Shown here in pieces: positions 29,551 through 39,637 of a stretch of 64,000 nucleotides of DNA (positions are counted from its first letter, which is position 1; each line of letters starts with the position of its first letter). The notes under the pieces were generated by a model that was not told the DNA's origin, searched no databases, and saw nothing but the letters and a program-made list of their open reading frames with translations. Position numbers and translations under genes: made by a program. The stretch is taken from positions 479,496-543,495 of the forward strand of contig VCMS01000007.1 of the NCBI GenBank assembly GCA_022539475.1. The letters are read 5' to 3'. This DNA is from Gracilaria domingensis (Eukaryota; Rhodophyta; Florideophyceae; Gracilariales; Gracilariaceae).

Positions 29551-31911
29551 TTAATCGTCGCCATCATTGAACAATGAACGCATTACTGTAGCTTCTGGTA
29601 GATCGATTTCTCCTTCGTTAACCTCCCAATCTACAATGTCCTCTTCGTTGTTCCCTTCCTCGACGTTTCCATCCATGTTTGAATCCACACCGAAGTATGA
29701 TACAAAGTTTTGGGTAGAATCACTGGTTCCTGGAGGAGGTGCTACGCTCGTGGAGTAAGACCTTGATATTCGATCTCGGGGGCGCCGTTCTGTAGAGGTC
29801 AGGGCTTCATTGAAAGCGCAAAAGATCATCTTTTCCACTTTCAAGGGATGCAAACGATTGCGTGTCGATGTACGAATCCTGCCCTGAATACTGAAACTGC
29901 GCTCGACGCTTGAAGACGACGGGCTTACGGATAAAACCCGTAACGCAAATTCTCTCAAAGCTTGGTTGTCCTTGTGCTGCATCCAGTACACTACAGGAAT
30001 GTTTTTAAACGCCATTAACACCTCTCGGCGCTCAGGACGTCTTGATTGCGCTGTCCACGACAACCGGACAAACGTGAAGGCCTCGAAAAGGCGTACTAGT
30101 GCTCCATCCTCCCCTCCGGCGCTTGGGAGCTTCAGAGTCGGTGGAAAGATTTGGGACTTAACAAAAGTCCTCATATGCTTAAGAATGTGAGCTGTGTAGT
30201 CTGAATAATCATCATGGAGACTTCTTATATCCATGAAGTAAGCCACATAATGCAAGGGGACTAGAAGCGGTATCTTGCGCGGTCCTCCTGCTAATCTTTG
30301 GCGAAACACACTCATGACTTCTTCCCGACGTTCGGACGTGAAAAAAGAAGTGATAGGCAGCCTGGAAAGCTGCTGCTCTAATTGCTTTGTCGCCGGATAT
30401 ACTTCCGATATGACGGAGCCATCGTCATCAAATATACGAAGATAGTGTCGCATAAGACGAAGCACGTGGTATATGTCAAGACCCTTTTCAAACAATGAGT
30501 TGTCTCTGACAGAACTTTCGAAAATGTCCCTTTTGTGCTCGTTTCGGCCCCCATAAAGATTGGTCCTAAAGTCAGGACAATCTACCAGGCTTTGGTAAAC
30601 ACGTTTACCTCGAATAAACGACTGCAGCATGCTCTCAGAACTTGCGAAGCGAGTAGGGGCCATCCGCATTGGTAACACGGCCGTTCTCAACGGTTGAATG
30701 CGTCCAAATTGATCCAGCTCCCTGACAGATGTGGTGTATCCAGTATTTCGTAGGCCAGAGTTGTGCTGTTCTTTCAGCTGCTTATATCGAAAATATAACT
30801 TCGCATGCTTTCGCAGGTCAGTAACGATCCCCGAAACAGCGGAAAGTATGTCACCAATCCACGGCAAGTCCCCGACATCTTGCATCAATAGGTTGGCTAC
30901 ATGCGTTTGATCCTGGCCCGCGACAAGGTGGTCGAACTTACGTGAAAGCTCCTCTTTTGCTTTGACGCAAGAGCTCGCGTTGTCGCTTACGATGGCGCAT
31001 ACTTGCCTCATTTCTCCAAACTGAGAAAAAACGGAGCTCACAATATTGGCATAGAGCTCTGAATCGCAGCTCGATGAGCCAGTGTAGACCGACTTCAAAA
31101 AGAAAGTCTGCCGAGCCCTGTCAATGCCAGTTATTGTCAAAAGAACATTGACGACGTTTTCCGAATTCGCGTCCGTCCATCCGTCGAAAATTAGTGTGCC
31201 ATAGGTTTGGTGAAGAGACGCTGTTATGGTAGATTTGACTGTCGAAAGTCTCTTCTGATAGTAAGCCTCTAACCTTTTCCCACCAACTTGAGCCGCAGTA
31301 GGTACATGAGCAACAAAACGTGCGTCTAACAGCTTCACGATCTCTAACAATTCATTCTTCTTTTGCCCCCGCATTAGTATGCTAAAGGGGAGCATATGGT
31401 TGACAACTAGACGAGTCACGAGCTCGATCAATCGGGATCTCTTCTCGTCCATTTCAATCTCGTCGTTCTCCCAATTTGATCTGTCTGCTGTCGAAACCAC
31501 CGCACTCGTCGAAACCGGATGTCGCTTGGAGAGGTTTTGTCCTTGTAAAGGAGCGCATGATGACGATTTTCTCTTCAAAGGCGTGATCGGGACGTCAAAA
31601 CATTCGCCTGGACTTCCTCGTTTCTTATACGCGCGGAGCAACGACGGCGTCTTTAAGAGTCTCCCTAATGTTGCAGGCGTAGTAAAAGTGCATTGGAGCA
31701 GATGCTGTCCCAATTGGGTTGCGTTAGGTGTAGCAGCTTTGGATTGCCATCCGCAGCCATCGCATGTAGTGTAAACATTGTCAACAGAGCCACTCCCTTC
31801 ATTCCCTGGTTGAAGCGAGAAGCATTCGGTAGGCCACCAGCTTCGCTTGCGTCCTGTTCGTGAACCGTGCGCAGAAGAAGATCCTTGCAAAGAATGATTG
31901 TTGGATGACAT
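29551..31911 (-). CDS. hAT superfamily transposase, full-length frame
   Basis: An unbroken 786-residue frame from ATG 31911. The N-terminus has a BED-like zinc finger (CDGCGW ... LGQHLLQC, about residues 52-76). The RNase H-like catalytic core includes GTLIFDGWTDANSENVVNVL (first Asp) and VCAIVSDNASSCVKAKEELS (second Asp), with an adjacent helical insertion. The C-terminal dimerisation region has LSVSPSSSSVERSFSIQGRI followed by RNRLHPLKVEKMIFCAFNEA, containing the conserved Glu and the (S)xERxFS motif. Acidic residues end the protein. Such transposases cut and paste DNA and leave 8-bp duplications. The intact frame suggests recent activity. It could in principle be a domesticated gene, but no terminal repeats were matched either way. 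Confidence 0.85.
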   Translation of the reverse strand: MSSNNHSLQGSSSAHGSRTGRKRSWWPTECFSLQPGNEGSGSVDNVYTTCDGCGWQSKAATPNATQLGQHLLQCTFTTPATLGRLLKTPSLLRAYKKRGSPGECFDVPITPLKRKSSSCAPLQGQNLSKRHPVSTSAVVSTADRSNWENDEIEMDEKRSRLIELVTRLVVNHMLPFSILMRGQKKNELLEIVKLLDARFVAHVPTAAQVGGKRLEAYYQKRLSTVKSTITASLHQTYGTLIFDGWTDANSENVVNVLLTITGIDRARQTFFLKSVYTGSSSCDSELYANIVSSVFSQFGEMRQVCAIVSDNASSCVKAKEELSRKFDHLVAGQDQTHVANLLMQDVGDLPWIGDILSAVSGIVTDLRKHAKLYFRYKQLKEQHNSGLRNTGYTTSVRELDQFGRIQPLRTAVLPMRMAPTRFASSESMLQSFIRGKRVYQSLVDCPDFRTNLYGGRNEHKRDIFESSVRDNSLFEKGLDIYHVLRLMRHYLRIFDDDGSVISEVYPATKQLEQQLSRLPITSFFTSERREEVMSVFRQRLAGGPRKIPLLVPLHYVAYFMDIRSLHDDYSDYTAHILKHMRTFVKSQIFPPTLKLPSAGGEDGALVRLFEAFTFVRLSWTAQSRRPERREVLMAFKNIPVVYWMQHKDNQALREFALRVLSVSPSSSSVERSFSIQGRIRTSTRNRLHPLKVEKMIFCAFNEALTSTERRPRDRISRSYSTSVAPPPGTSDSTQNFVSYFGVDSNMDGNVEEGNNEEDIVDWEVNEGEIDLPEATVMRSLFNDGDD

Positions 31912-32081
31912 TATCAATCCTCAACAACATGAAACGTTTTATGTCAAAAAAAATGGGAGTCCAACTTAGATTAGCGTACGTAGAGGCAGCAGAAGATGGC
32001 TATGAAACAGAGGAAAAGAAGAGCATAACGATGTCAATGAGTAAGACGTAGCAGAGAATTTGTGTTAGAAAAGTATCCCAG

Positions 32082-32155
32082 TGGGCGAGATAAGTGCGCC
32101 AGAGAGTGAGATAGATGCGCCAGGGGGCAAGATAAGTGCGCCAGAGGGAGTGGAA
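32082..32155. repeat. Three short direct repeats upstream of the hAT gene
   Basis: The motif GAGATAAGTGCGCCAGAG and two variants (GAGATAGATGCGCCAGGG, AAGATAAGTGCGCCAGAG) follow each other at about 23-bp steps. They lie about 170-245 bp before the hAT transposase start, where subterminal transposase-binding repeats are common in this superfamily. That role is inferred. Confidence 0.6.
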
Positions 32156-32347
32156 AAGAAGTAAATCTCAAACGAACGAACTCTGTGAGAACTGTACTTC
32201 AACGCCCACCAGGTGGTTTGTGCAACAAGACTGCTGCATGTTGGGTTTATAAAATTTACAGCAGGTTTTTTCCTACGAACCTCCACGAGCCTCTCCCATT
32301 TTTAGGTCTGCTGGGAGAGTCTACTGTTCTGCCCTGCTGTGCAGTAG

Positions 32348-32606
32348 AGTCTACTGAGTCAGTAGTAGTACTGACTCAGTAGTACTGAGTGGACTCTTCC
32401 AGCAATATTTCACTTACGATTTTTAGGACAGAAGACGTAAGTGGCGAGGTAGAATTCCAGTATAATGCACACAGGCATTACTAATCAAGTTTGAGTTGGA
32501 TTTATGTCTACACATTGAATACTATTCTACGTGTGGTCAATCTGTCACGGACTGTGAGTGGACGCCATGATGGAATAAATTTTCTCAGCAGCTAGAAAAT
32601 TTATTC
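32348..32606. repeat. Cluster of palindromes
   Basis: Arms CTGAGTCAGTA (32354-32364) and its complement (32369-32379) lie inside a longer imperfect palindrome spanning 32348-32395. Further right, GAATAAATTTTCT (32573-32585) pairs exactly with 32594-32606 across an 8-bp loop. They occupy the space between the hAT gene and the FKBP gene and may be remains of element ends. Confidence 0.6.
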
Positions 32607-33042
32607 AAGCTATCGAACTCTGGTGAGAACCGTAGTGCACCGTGCAGCACGGTTCTTTTTGGACAATAATCCTACATTACCAAGAGGGAGAAGGCTACCC
32701 CGAGCGTCTCGTTTATCTCCGTCCACCTTCGCTTTTCCGGACCAGAATACATGTATAATGGCCACGCTTGGCAATCAGTGCGACTCGAGAGTGTGGGAAC
32801 GACGAAAAAACAGTCGTCATATTCTCGAATTGAGCAGTTGCCAACGCCTTCCACGAATACCACCTTGAGCTCCCACCTGGGCCCAACTTGGAAAGCAGTG
32901 TGACGATCCTATCATCGGCTCATACTGAACTATGTGCCTTAGCGCTAATAACTTGCGACACATCCATACCTACGAAGTCTCATTCATTACCCCCCATATC
33001 CCGCTATCACCATGCTGCAACCCCCGCTCTCGAACCGACACC

Positions 33043-33636
33043 ATGCGCCGTCGATCCCGACCTCAGGTCACATGTGCACATCAGTCTCCTTCTTCGACTC
33101 TCAGCCGTCGGCAAGCGCTTTCAATCTTTGCCCTCATCACTCCAGCTCTACTGCAACCCGGTTCAGCGTTCGCAGCACAGCCAGTTTCGGAAGAATTAAG
33201 CCCGCTCGCCTTCGAGAAACTGCCATGTCCGGACGAACAATGCAGGCCCGTTGAATACCACGATTACAGAGTGGGCACTGGAAGTCCAGTGCAACAAGGG
33301 AGTATCGTGGTTCTCAAGTGGACGGGCCGACTGGCAGATCGTTACGGATGGCCCATTCAGAACGAAGAGGCGGATGAAGTTAAAATAACGTTGGGAAAGG
33401 ATAAACTCATCATAGGATTTGAGATGGCCTTGATGGGTATGCGAGAAGGTGGTAAGCGACGGATGCTTATTCCCTCTGAGCTAGGTTATTTGGACGAGCG
33501 AAGTGGGCCTCTTCCAGCTTCTTATGGCGACAGACGTCGTCTGTTCGCTACCGTTTTGAATCAAAGGAGGTTTAAACGTGCTGGAGATCTTGTTATCGAT
33601 GTTCAGCTTTTAAGAGTTCGCAATGCACAGCAGTAA
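33043..33636 (+). CDS. Thylakoid-lumen FKBP-type peptidyl-prolyl isomerase
   Basis: A 197-residue frame from ATG 33043 (CGACACCATG); the frame is open to an earlier ATG at 32932, which would add 37 residues. A bipartite targeting region is visible: a basic, Ser-rich stretch, then a twin-arginine signal (SRRQALSIFALITPALL..GSAFA) of the thylakoid Tat pathway with AFA-A as the likely cleavage site. The FKBP domain follows: DYRVGTGSPVQQGSIVVLKW, KLIIGFEMALMGMREGGKRR and MLIPSELGY. Several active-site aromatics of FKBP12 are not evident, so isomerase activity may be weak, as in many lumen FKBPs. The gene sits alone inside the transposon-rich island. Confidence 0.82.
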   Translation: MRRRSRPQVTCAHQSPSSTLSRRQALSIFALITPALLQPGSAFAAQPVSEELSPLAFEKLPCPDEQCRPVEYHDYRVGTGSPVQQGSIVVLKWTGRLADRYGWPIQNEEADEVKITLGKDKLIIGFEMALMGMREGGKRRMLIPSELGYLDERSGPLPASYGDRRRLFATVLNQRRFKRAGDLVIDVQLLRVRNAQQ

Positions 33637-33668
33637 AAGCTACAGTATGGTGTTCTTCACGTCTTAAG

Positions 33669-33840
33669 GTCCTAGCGGATCCGTCAAATGTGAAATACGT
33701 CATTTGCGATACGACCCACATGTTCTCTCGACCAACCTTGTCGAACTCGCTAACACGTCCAAATCTATCACGGAAATTGTAATATATAACTCCCAATCAG
33801 GAATGAAGGGGAGCCATGGCGCGAATGGATACCATAACAG
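33669..33840 (+). pseudogene. Decayed 3' end of the BtuF-like gene
   Basis: The sequence matches 7389-7560 (the last 57 codons of the BtuF-like gene plus stop) in the same orientation, including TCATTTGCGAT, TGTTCTCTC and GAATGAAGGG..GCGCGAATGG..ACCATAA. It is diverged by substitutions and lacks all upstream parts of the gene. It begins just 32 bp after the FKBP stop codon and continues directly into the PDCL3-like copy, so it is a DNA-level segmental duplication. Confidence 0.85.
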
Positions 33841-34039
33841 GTATGAAGAAAGTTTCTTCAAGAAGCGTTGTGGCGGCAATTTGTTTCGTTTGCGAAGCTC
33901 TCACGTCTTCTTCGTTCTCCATTGAGGTAAGAGCAGCTGAGATATCAGTGTGCTTTCATTGACCAAAAGTTGAAGATCGTAAATCGTATGAGAGCATCTA
34001 AGCTGCAATAGACTCGACCTCAATATCATGAGAAGAGAA

Positions 34040-35395
34040 ACCGAACCGGGTGGAAGAGAAGGCTAAAAATGTTTATAAGTTGAAAAGCTTTGCTGTCGCG
34101 CTTGGATTCTCTTCTAGGTCAATGTCAACTGCTACTATTCCGCAAGGTCTATTTACTATCATCAGCAACTTGCGTGTTGGTATTAAAATAACTGAATCGA
34201 CCGAACTGCTTGCTGCTGTCACTTTACTTTCTTGTATACAAGAAGAGTGAGGCACCTGCTGTCCGGATAGTTCTTGACTGATCTATGACCCTACACCTCA
34301 CAATCTTTGAGTTCCAGAGCTTTGCAGACCACGACAAAACACAATCGTCCATGAGCTTGTATTGTGCAATACTCGGTTGAAGTCTGTTGGAAAGATGTGT
34401 AATACATATCAATGCCCTGTTAGCTCTGACCCAAGCGCACGAAGAGATAAAGAATACCGGTGCTGCGATATGCGCATTATTAAGCAATAACAGAAATATC
34501 AGCTGCCTTTATGCTTTGCTTCAATTACGTTGAGTTCCCGGTAAACCAGGGCCATATTTTCGACTACGATATTGACCCGCTAAGAAGTCATGTAGTCATG
34601 CTAATTTGGCTGTAGTCGCCCTCTTGTAGTCGAAAAGTAGTCACAAGAAGCATCGAGAAAAAGGTCAATGGTACTTTACTCAGTTTCGGACGGAGAGCTC
34701 TCTAGAATTTTGCGAGCTACTTTAATGACTGTCCAGCGAAATGCTGTAGCTCTAAGATGCATCAAAGTTTGCTGTGATACCCTATGCCTTTGTGCCTCAG
34801 AATGAACAAAAGTGGATAGTCTCCGTCATTTCTAGGGTTCCGGAGAGTAGTGATTGCCTTTGATTGCCTTCGAGGCAACCTGGATCACTGAAAAGCCTTT
34901 CAGCGAAGGCAGAAGAGGCCTGGGCAGATAATGCAGCTCTTGCTACCCCATTCAGTGGAACTGGGCTAACTAAGTAAAATTTGAAAAAGTCGGCAAAGAT
35001 TAACTCTGTTACATGTATCTATGTTGTAGTCGACGACGGGTCTAATTGTTTGCTCTGCAGAGCTTTTATTTCTATAGATCATCTCATGGTGCGTGCTGGT
35101 TGTCTTATGTATCAGTGAAAGACCAGGAGAAAGTCTGACTATTTTAAGTGACTACTACAGAATTGTTGTAGTCATGTAGTCATAGTCATTACAATATCTG
35201 GCGTAGTCGTGGAGTCGAAAATACGGGCCTGCGGTAAACAACAGAGATTTTTCCATACGTTGGCCTAAGAAACGATTCTTTCCTCTTCGGAATCGGCTTG
35301 CACTAGTTGTTCCACACGCGGTTCGACGTTCTTCGATTCGTAGTGTTGCACAGAGGCCTGAATGAACTCTATACCAAAAACGCAATTCATCTCCC
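34040..35395 (-). pseudogene. Decayed duplicate of PDCL3, split by a hAT element
   Basis: 34040-34546 matches 8480-8985 (PDCL3 exon 2, intron and start of exon 1), with frame-destroying changes. After the inserted element at 34547-35231, homology resumes: on the minus strand 35232-35395 reads ASVQHYESKNVEPRVEQLVQ, ADSEEERIVS, like ETYDPHERKTVEQL..EEADSDEERI in the parent. The intron is retained, so the copy arose from DNA and not mRNA. The first residues of the parent are not recognisable. It is clearly non-functional. Confidence 0.82.
34547..35231. mobile_element. Non-autonomous hAT element with 8-bp target duplication
   Basis: A 685-bp insert. Left end CAGGGCCATATTTTCGAC; the right end read inward is CAGGCCCGTATTTTCGAC. 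Exact 8-bp direct repeats CGGTAAAC flank it (34539-34546 and 35232-35239). An 8-bp duplication with CAGG-type ends is diagnostic of the hAT superfamily. The motif TGTAGTC recurs near both ends (subterminal repeats). It carries no transposase frame. It interrupts the PDCL3 pseudogene and so is younger than the duplication. Confidence 0.88.
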
Positions 35396-35399
35396 AACA

Positions 35400-35690
35400 A
35401 AAGGACTGGGGGCGCCACTTCCCCAGCCCTTTTTCGGGCCCAGGGCGATCAACTCCCTGTTGCCCAGGACCAGGGATCCTACCCCCTGGCCCTGGTCCGA
35501 ACCCGCCCGGCGGCACGGAGATGAACCGTATCCCCATCTCTCCGGTCCATCTCTTGGCCCCGGCCAGGCACGGACCGATCCCAGACCCGGGCCGGGGTCC
35601 CTCAATCGGACTCCATCACTCACCCCCGGAGTCCGACTACTCAACCCCAGCCCAAGCCCGAGATTGTACCCACCCCTGTCCCTTAATACC
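35400..35690. repeat. C-rich low-complexity block
   Basis: Strand-asymmetric C-rich sequence on the plus strand with short complementary pairs such as GGACCAGGG/CCCTGGTCC. Open frames read as Pro/Gly-rich low-complexity on both strands. It directly follows the PDCL3 pseudogene. No gene is supported. Confidence 0.5.
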
Positions 35691-36542
35691 ATTTTATTGT
35701 ATGATCAGATTCGGTTTCATCAGGTCTCGACCTCGGTCTCTCTTCGTACTTCGGCGGTAATTCTTCCACTAGGCCAGGACATCACCCCCGACCCGACGCT
35801 GGGGGTCTCCAATTCATAATTTATGCGACGTAGATTACACTTTGTTTTGGAGTGCTTTCACAATTCACTTGCTGATAATCACAATGTGCGCTAATTTAAA
35901 TCATTGAGTTGCACAGGTAGCACATATTTCTAATTGAAGTCCGATACTGCCAATAAATTTGACGTGTGCACGACCTTCATCAGAATGCCTGCAAGCATCG
36001 CTTGTTACTCTTCTTTTTTAAATATCTCTCTCGCGTACGGATACAGCAGTTCAATCCTATTCATCTCATATCATTTACATTGAAAAAGACTCTTTACGGA
36101 GAAACCCAGTATTCTCTCTATCCGCTTTCTTATATCTTTAGCTATAGTTAGCCATATTCGTATTCTTCCAGTATTCTTTATCAGGAAACACGGAAGTTTT
36201 AGCGAACTTCAAAGCATTTTGCGATGTCGCTGATAGGTGTTAGTTTGCATGTCGTTCACTTCATCTGAGTGATGTCATGGACAAGACAATGCCAACTATG
36301 CCCGAACCATGCCTTTGAGCCATTCTTTGAAATAAAGGTAACCTATACAAAAGCATATGCGGGTTGAAGCGCTGTCAATACTGTGCACAAAACCGTCCAA
36401 TCGGATTGTGCCAGCGTGCTGAGCACATGAATACTACGACCATAGCATCATTCATCAAAGAGTATGAGATACTGTTACTAGGTAACACTCTCTACGAGTA
36501 AAGGTTTCAGCACAATACTTCTATGACCGTCAACATCACTTG
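35691..36542. other. Intergenic, no gene recognised
   Basis: AT-rich sequence with short frames only. The last 60 bp may belong to a longer, weaker arm of the foldback repeat that follows. Confidence 0.4.
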
Positions 36543-36745
36543 TGTCCCACCAGATGAGCAAGAGGAAACGCCTTTCCGAAGAAGGTTTTCTTTGAGAGTT
36601 TATTTCATCATCATTATCATCATCATTTTTTCTGATGACAAAGTTTTTTTTTGGAGAGTTTACATCATCATCATCGTCATGAAGTAAACTCTCCAGAAAA
36701 ACTTCCTTTGGAAAGACGTTTCCTCTTGCTTATCTGGTGCGAGAC
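36543..36745. repeat. Foldback repeat with about 60-bp arms and (TCA)n loop
   Basis: The left arm (CACCAGATGAGCAAGAGGAA to GAGAGTTTATTTC) pairs with the right arm (GAAGTAAACTCTC to TTCCTCTTGCTTATCTGGTG), about 85 percent identical by eye. The loop holds ATCATC-type microsatellite runs. Weaker complementarity may extend to about 36480 and 36800. It resembles a foldback MITE; no target duplication was found. Confidence 0.7.
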
Positions 36746-37960
36746 AAAAGTGTAGTGATGAAGGGAGATAGATATGCACTTCCCGAGCTCCACGGATCCA
36801 AGATTGTTGACCACGGCATGACCAACGTCTTTTGACCTGATGAAAGAACAGCGGACATTCGATCACGAGACTGACCCGGCTGATACTACGTACATGTAGA
36901 ACTTCAGGGACAACCGGAGGGAATGAGGGTTTCTTCTAAATATTCTTTGTGTAGCAGACTGGTTTGCTTACAATTGCTCGAAACGGACGATGACCATCGT
37001 CCTCAGTGCAGTCGTAGCTACTGCACCGTCCTTTATGGACGTTCTATCTTACTTGCTGTATGTCGTTCCGTCTCTGGCCACTTTGCGCTGTCTACTCGAT
37101 ACCTGCGCGCTTCTGTTGAGCGTACATCACCAACGCACCCATATCGATAGGTGGCCTGCTCGCGTCTCCCGTCCTCTCTCTGTGCAACTGGCACACAGAG
37201 CTACCGATACCACTCACTGCTTGTGTCTCTGTTCATGTACGCGGCACTTGCAATTTGCAATACTTTCGCATGAACCCTCACTTCCATACCTGTTGCACTT
37301 TGCGCTCGAAACAAACTGTGGCTCCTAGCAACTTCTCCCATAAACAGAAGTTCTTTTCCTCCATTTAGCGGAACACGAGCGTGAAGACGACTCAGAGCAG
37401 AGACCTAGAGACGAAGGTTATCCAGCATAAGGTGGGTATAAAACAGCCAGAACTATGCAGGCCTTTCTGAGCGTTAGCCATGGGAACACTGAACATCAGA
37501 TAAGACTAACGTTACCATTATGATGATGGTAAAAACTGGGATGACGACGATGTACGATTCTGCCGTTAGCTCAAGTCAAAGTTTATCGAAAAAGTCGCTG
37601 GGATGCCTTTTCACCCATTATGCATTGCAGGACGACATGGTCACCCCCAAACGACCAGCGTGACAGCTAGAAGCTAGGATCGCTTTCGTCAATCAAAGAA
37701 GAGTTGTCTTCGTCGATATACTCTACCCTTTGATATTCACCGTCAGACAGGGCACGAGCGCAGAGCGTCGGCTGCGTGGAGTTGATCTTGTTTCGTCATT
37801 GCTATCCTTTCTTTGCTGGGCAGAGGTACGTTGGTGAGACAAGTTGAGCCATGCACAAAGCAGTGGCAGTTACTTCCGGGACAAAGCGGAAGTTCGAACT
37901 CCAGAGTCAAGAATCAAGGTTTGCGAGTGGAAGCTTAATCAACCTAGGAGCCACTGGCAC
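36746..37960. other. Intergenic, no gene recognised
   Basis: 1.2 kb without a convincing frame. A TATA-like GGGTATAAAACAG at about 37434 has no gene attached. Confidence 0.4.
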
Positions 37961-39637
37961 TCACTCAGATGCGGCTGGCTTTTGACCCTGGCTACTATCT
38001 GGATATTCTTCCCCTGCTGCCTTCACGATTTCTCGAAGCTCATCGACGAACTGCGTAGCATCCGCTCCCATCGTCTTCTCTAGGACACCAACTCGGCTAA
38101 TGAGTTCATCAATATCGACACCAAGTTCCTGGCACATCTTACCAAACCCTTCAACATCCTTTAGCGAACCTTCTTGTTGCAACAACATTTGCAATGCGTA
38201 CATGATGCGCATCACAGCCACCTCCGATGTAATAGATTCTGCTGATCCTTCATCTACAAGATTACTAAAAGATTCGTATAGTCCTTTTACAGAGTCCATG
38301 TTTGCACCTTTTCCTTCACCGTCCATCATGGCAGCGCTCACAGCGACTTGAAACATGACCTTTGAGACATCAGCCAACAATGCTTCGCTGCGCCGTTGGT
38401 CGATCTTAAGCAGGTTTTGCAGTTTCTGCAATCTTAAGATCTCCACCTCCAGCTGCTCTTGGTCCGTAAAGCAATGCACTGCATAACGCCGATACAATTC
38501 TTCCTTTTCGGCGTCATTTCCACGGTGTATGCCATTGTAGTTTAACCTCAACGACTTATCAATGTCTTCTGCATCGTCAATGATTCTCACTGCGGAGGAT
38601 AAATTGCGTAAACTCTCCGACTCGTCGAAGCGGAGGCTTGCGACAGCACGATCAAGTTTGGCCGATATTGTGCGAGAAATATATGCCTCTGTAAGTGATC
38701 TGAACGCCCCTTCGGACAGACCACTTGCCTGACGCGCTTCCGAGATTTGCGCCAGTACAGCTTTTCTAGTGCTTGCATCTGCTGAGGAGTCCCCTGCTAT
38801 GAAATCATCAATTGCACGCTCTAGTGCTGACGTCGGAACCGCGTCCTCAATTCCCTCATATACTTGACTCGTTGCTTCTTGAACTTTTTTGGTGTCTTTC
38901 ACCTGGAATATGTCAAGTTTCACTTGTGACGAAATATCCTCTCCATCGTACGAGCTATCATCTCGACTTCGAAACTTAAACCGGTTCTGTTTCTGTGGAG
39001 GTTTGCTGGGTGTGTTGGGGCTTTCACTGGCAGGCTTCCCTTCGAAAAGGGAACTGGAGCCAAAAGCTTCATACGACGATGAACGAAGCTGCTCTTGAAA
39101 GTCACGTAGACGCCGTTGCTGAGCTCTTTTATAAACTGCATTTAGAGCCCATATCGAAGCCCCTGTGACAAGAACGACTGGCGCAATCTTTTTGGCTCCG
39201 GTTAACGTCTTGACAAGAATGCTTTGCTGAGAAGGATCTCTTCGAAGTGCTTCTTCCTGAGACGGTAGTGTGAAGTTAGGTACTTGATCTGTTATTGTAA
39301 TCACTGATTGTTTCGCAATCACCTGGCGTGGAAGGAAAACAGAAATTCCAGTTGTGATAGCGATAAAGATGTTCTTGAGAGAACCAATGGCTGAGGAAGA
39401 GCCACGAAGTGGGAAACGCAGATAGGAATCGTGACTTGGTCGTACTGCGAGGCAAAAAACCTTTGATGTAAGGGATGTCTTGCGTTGGAAAATACTCGGT
39501 GCGAAACTGCTACAGAGAGGAGCACTGGTAAATTGGCTTTGAAACGAAGATTGAGACGAGAAATGGAACAAGCATGGCGCGATGAAAGCAAACTGCGACG
39601 AGCGCGCTCTCTTCGATAAACTGGTGCCTGAAAGCAT
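37961..39637 (-). CDS. Plastid-targeted membrane-anchored protein, unknown family
   Basis: A 558-residue frame from ATG 39637. The N-terminal 90 residues are Ser/Phe-rich and basic (MLSGTSLSKRARSSQFAFIA), like a plastid transit peptide. Two hydrophobic segments follow: IFIAITTGISVFLP (about 103-116) and KIAPVVLVTGASIWALNAVY (about 155-175). The rest is a long soluble, acidic, helix-rich region, including YAVHCFTDQEQLEVEILRLQ and KVMFQVAVSAAMMDGEGKGA. It is somewhat reminiscent of the stromal helical domain of inner-envelope proteins such as TIC110, but I cannot confirm homology. The location in the envelope or thylakoid with a stromal domain is inferred. The C-terminus is low-complexity. Confidence 0.6.
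   Translation of the reverse strand: MLSGTSLSKRARSSQFAFIAPCLFHFSSQSSFQSQFTSAPLCSSFAPSIFQRKTSLTSKVFCLAVRPSHDSYLRFPLRGSSSAIGSLKNIFIAITTGISVFLPRQVIAKQSVITITDQVPNFTLPSQEEALRRDPSQQSILVKTLTGAKKIAPVVLVTGASIWALNAVYKRAQQRRLRDFQEQLRSSSYEAFGSSSLFEGKPASESPNTPSKPPQKQNRFKFRSRDDSSYDGEDISSQVKLDIFQVKDTKKVQEATSQVYEGIEDAVPTSALERAIDDFIAGDSSADASTRKAVLAQISEARQASGLSEGAFRSLTEAYISRTISAKLDRAVASLRFDESESLRNLSSAVRIIDDAEDIDKSLRLNYNGIHRGNDAEKEELYRRYAVHCFTDQEQLEVEILRLQKLQNLLKIDQRRSEALLADVSKVMFQVAVSAAMMDGEGKGANMDSVKGLYESFSNLVDEGSAESITSEVAVMRIMYALQMLLQQEGSLKDVEGFGKMCQELGVDIDELISRVGVLEKTMGADATQFVDELREIVKAAGEEYPDSSQGQKPAASE

Noticed and set aside
35265-35537. Pro/Gly-rich open frames in the C-rich block
   Set aside because: One end is the decayed PDCL3 copy and the rest is low-complexity on both strands.
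36990-37328. 112-residue hydrophobic-looking frame
   Set aside because: No recognisable family or neighbour support; a second overlapping frame of equal quality exists.
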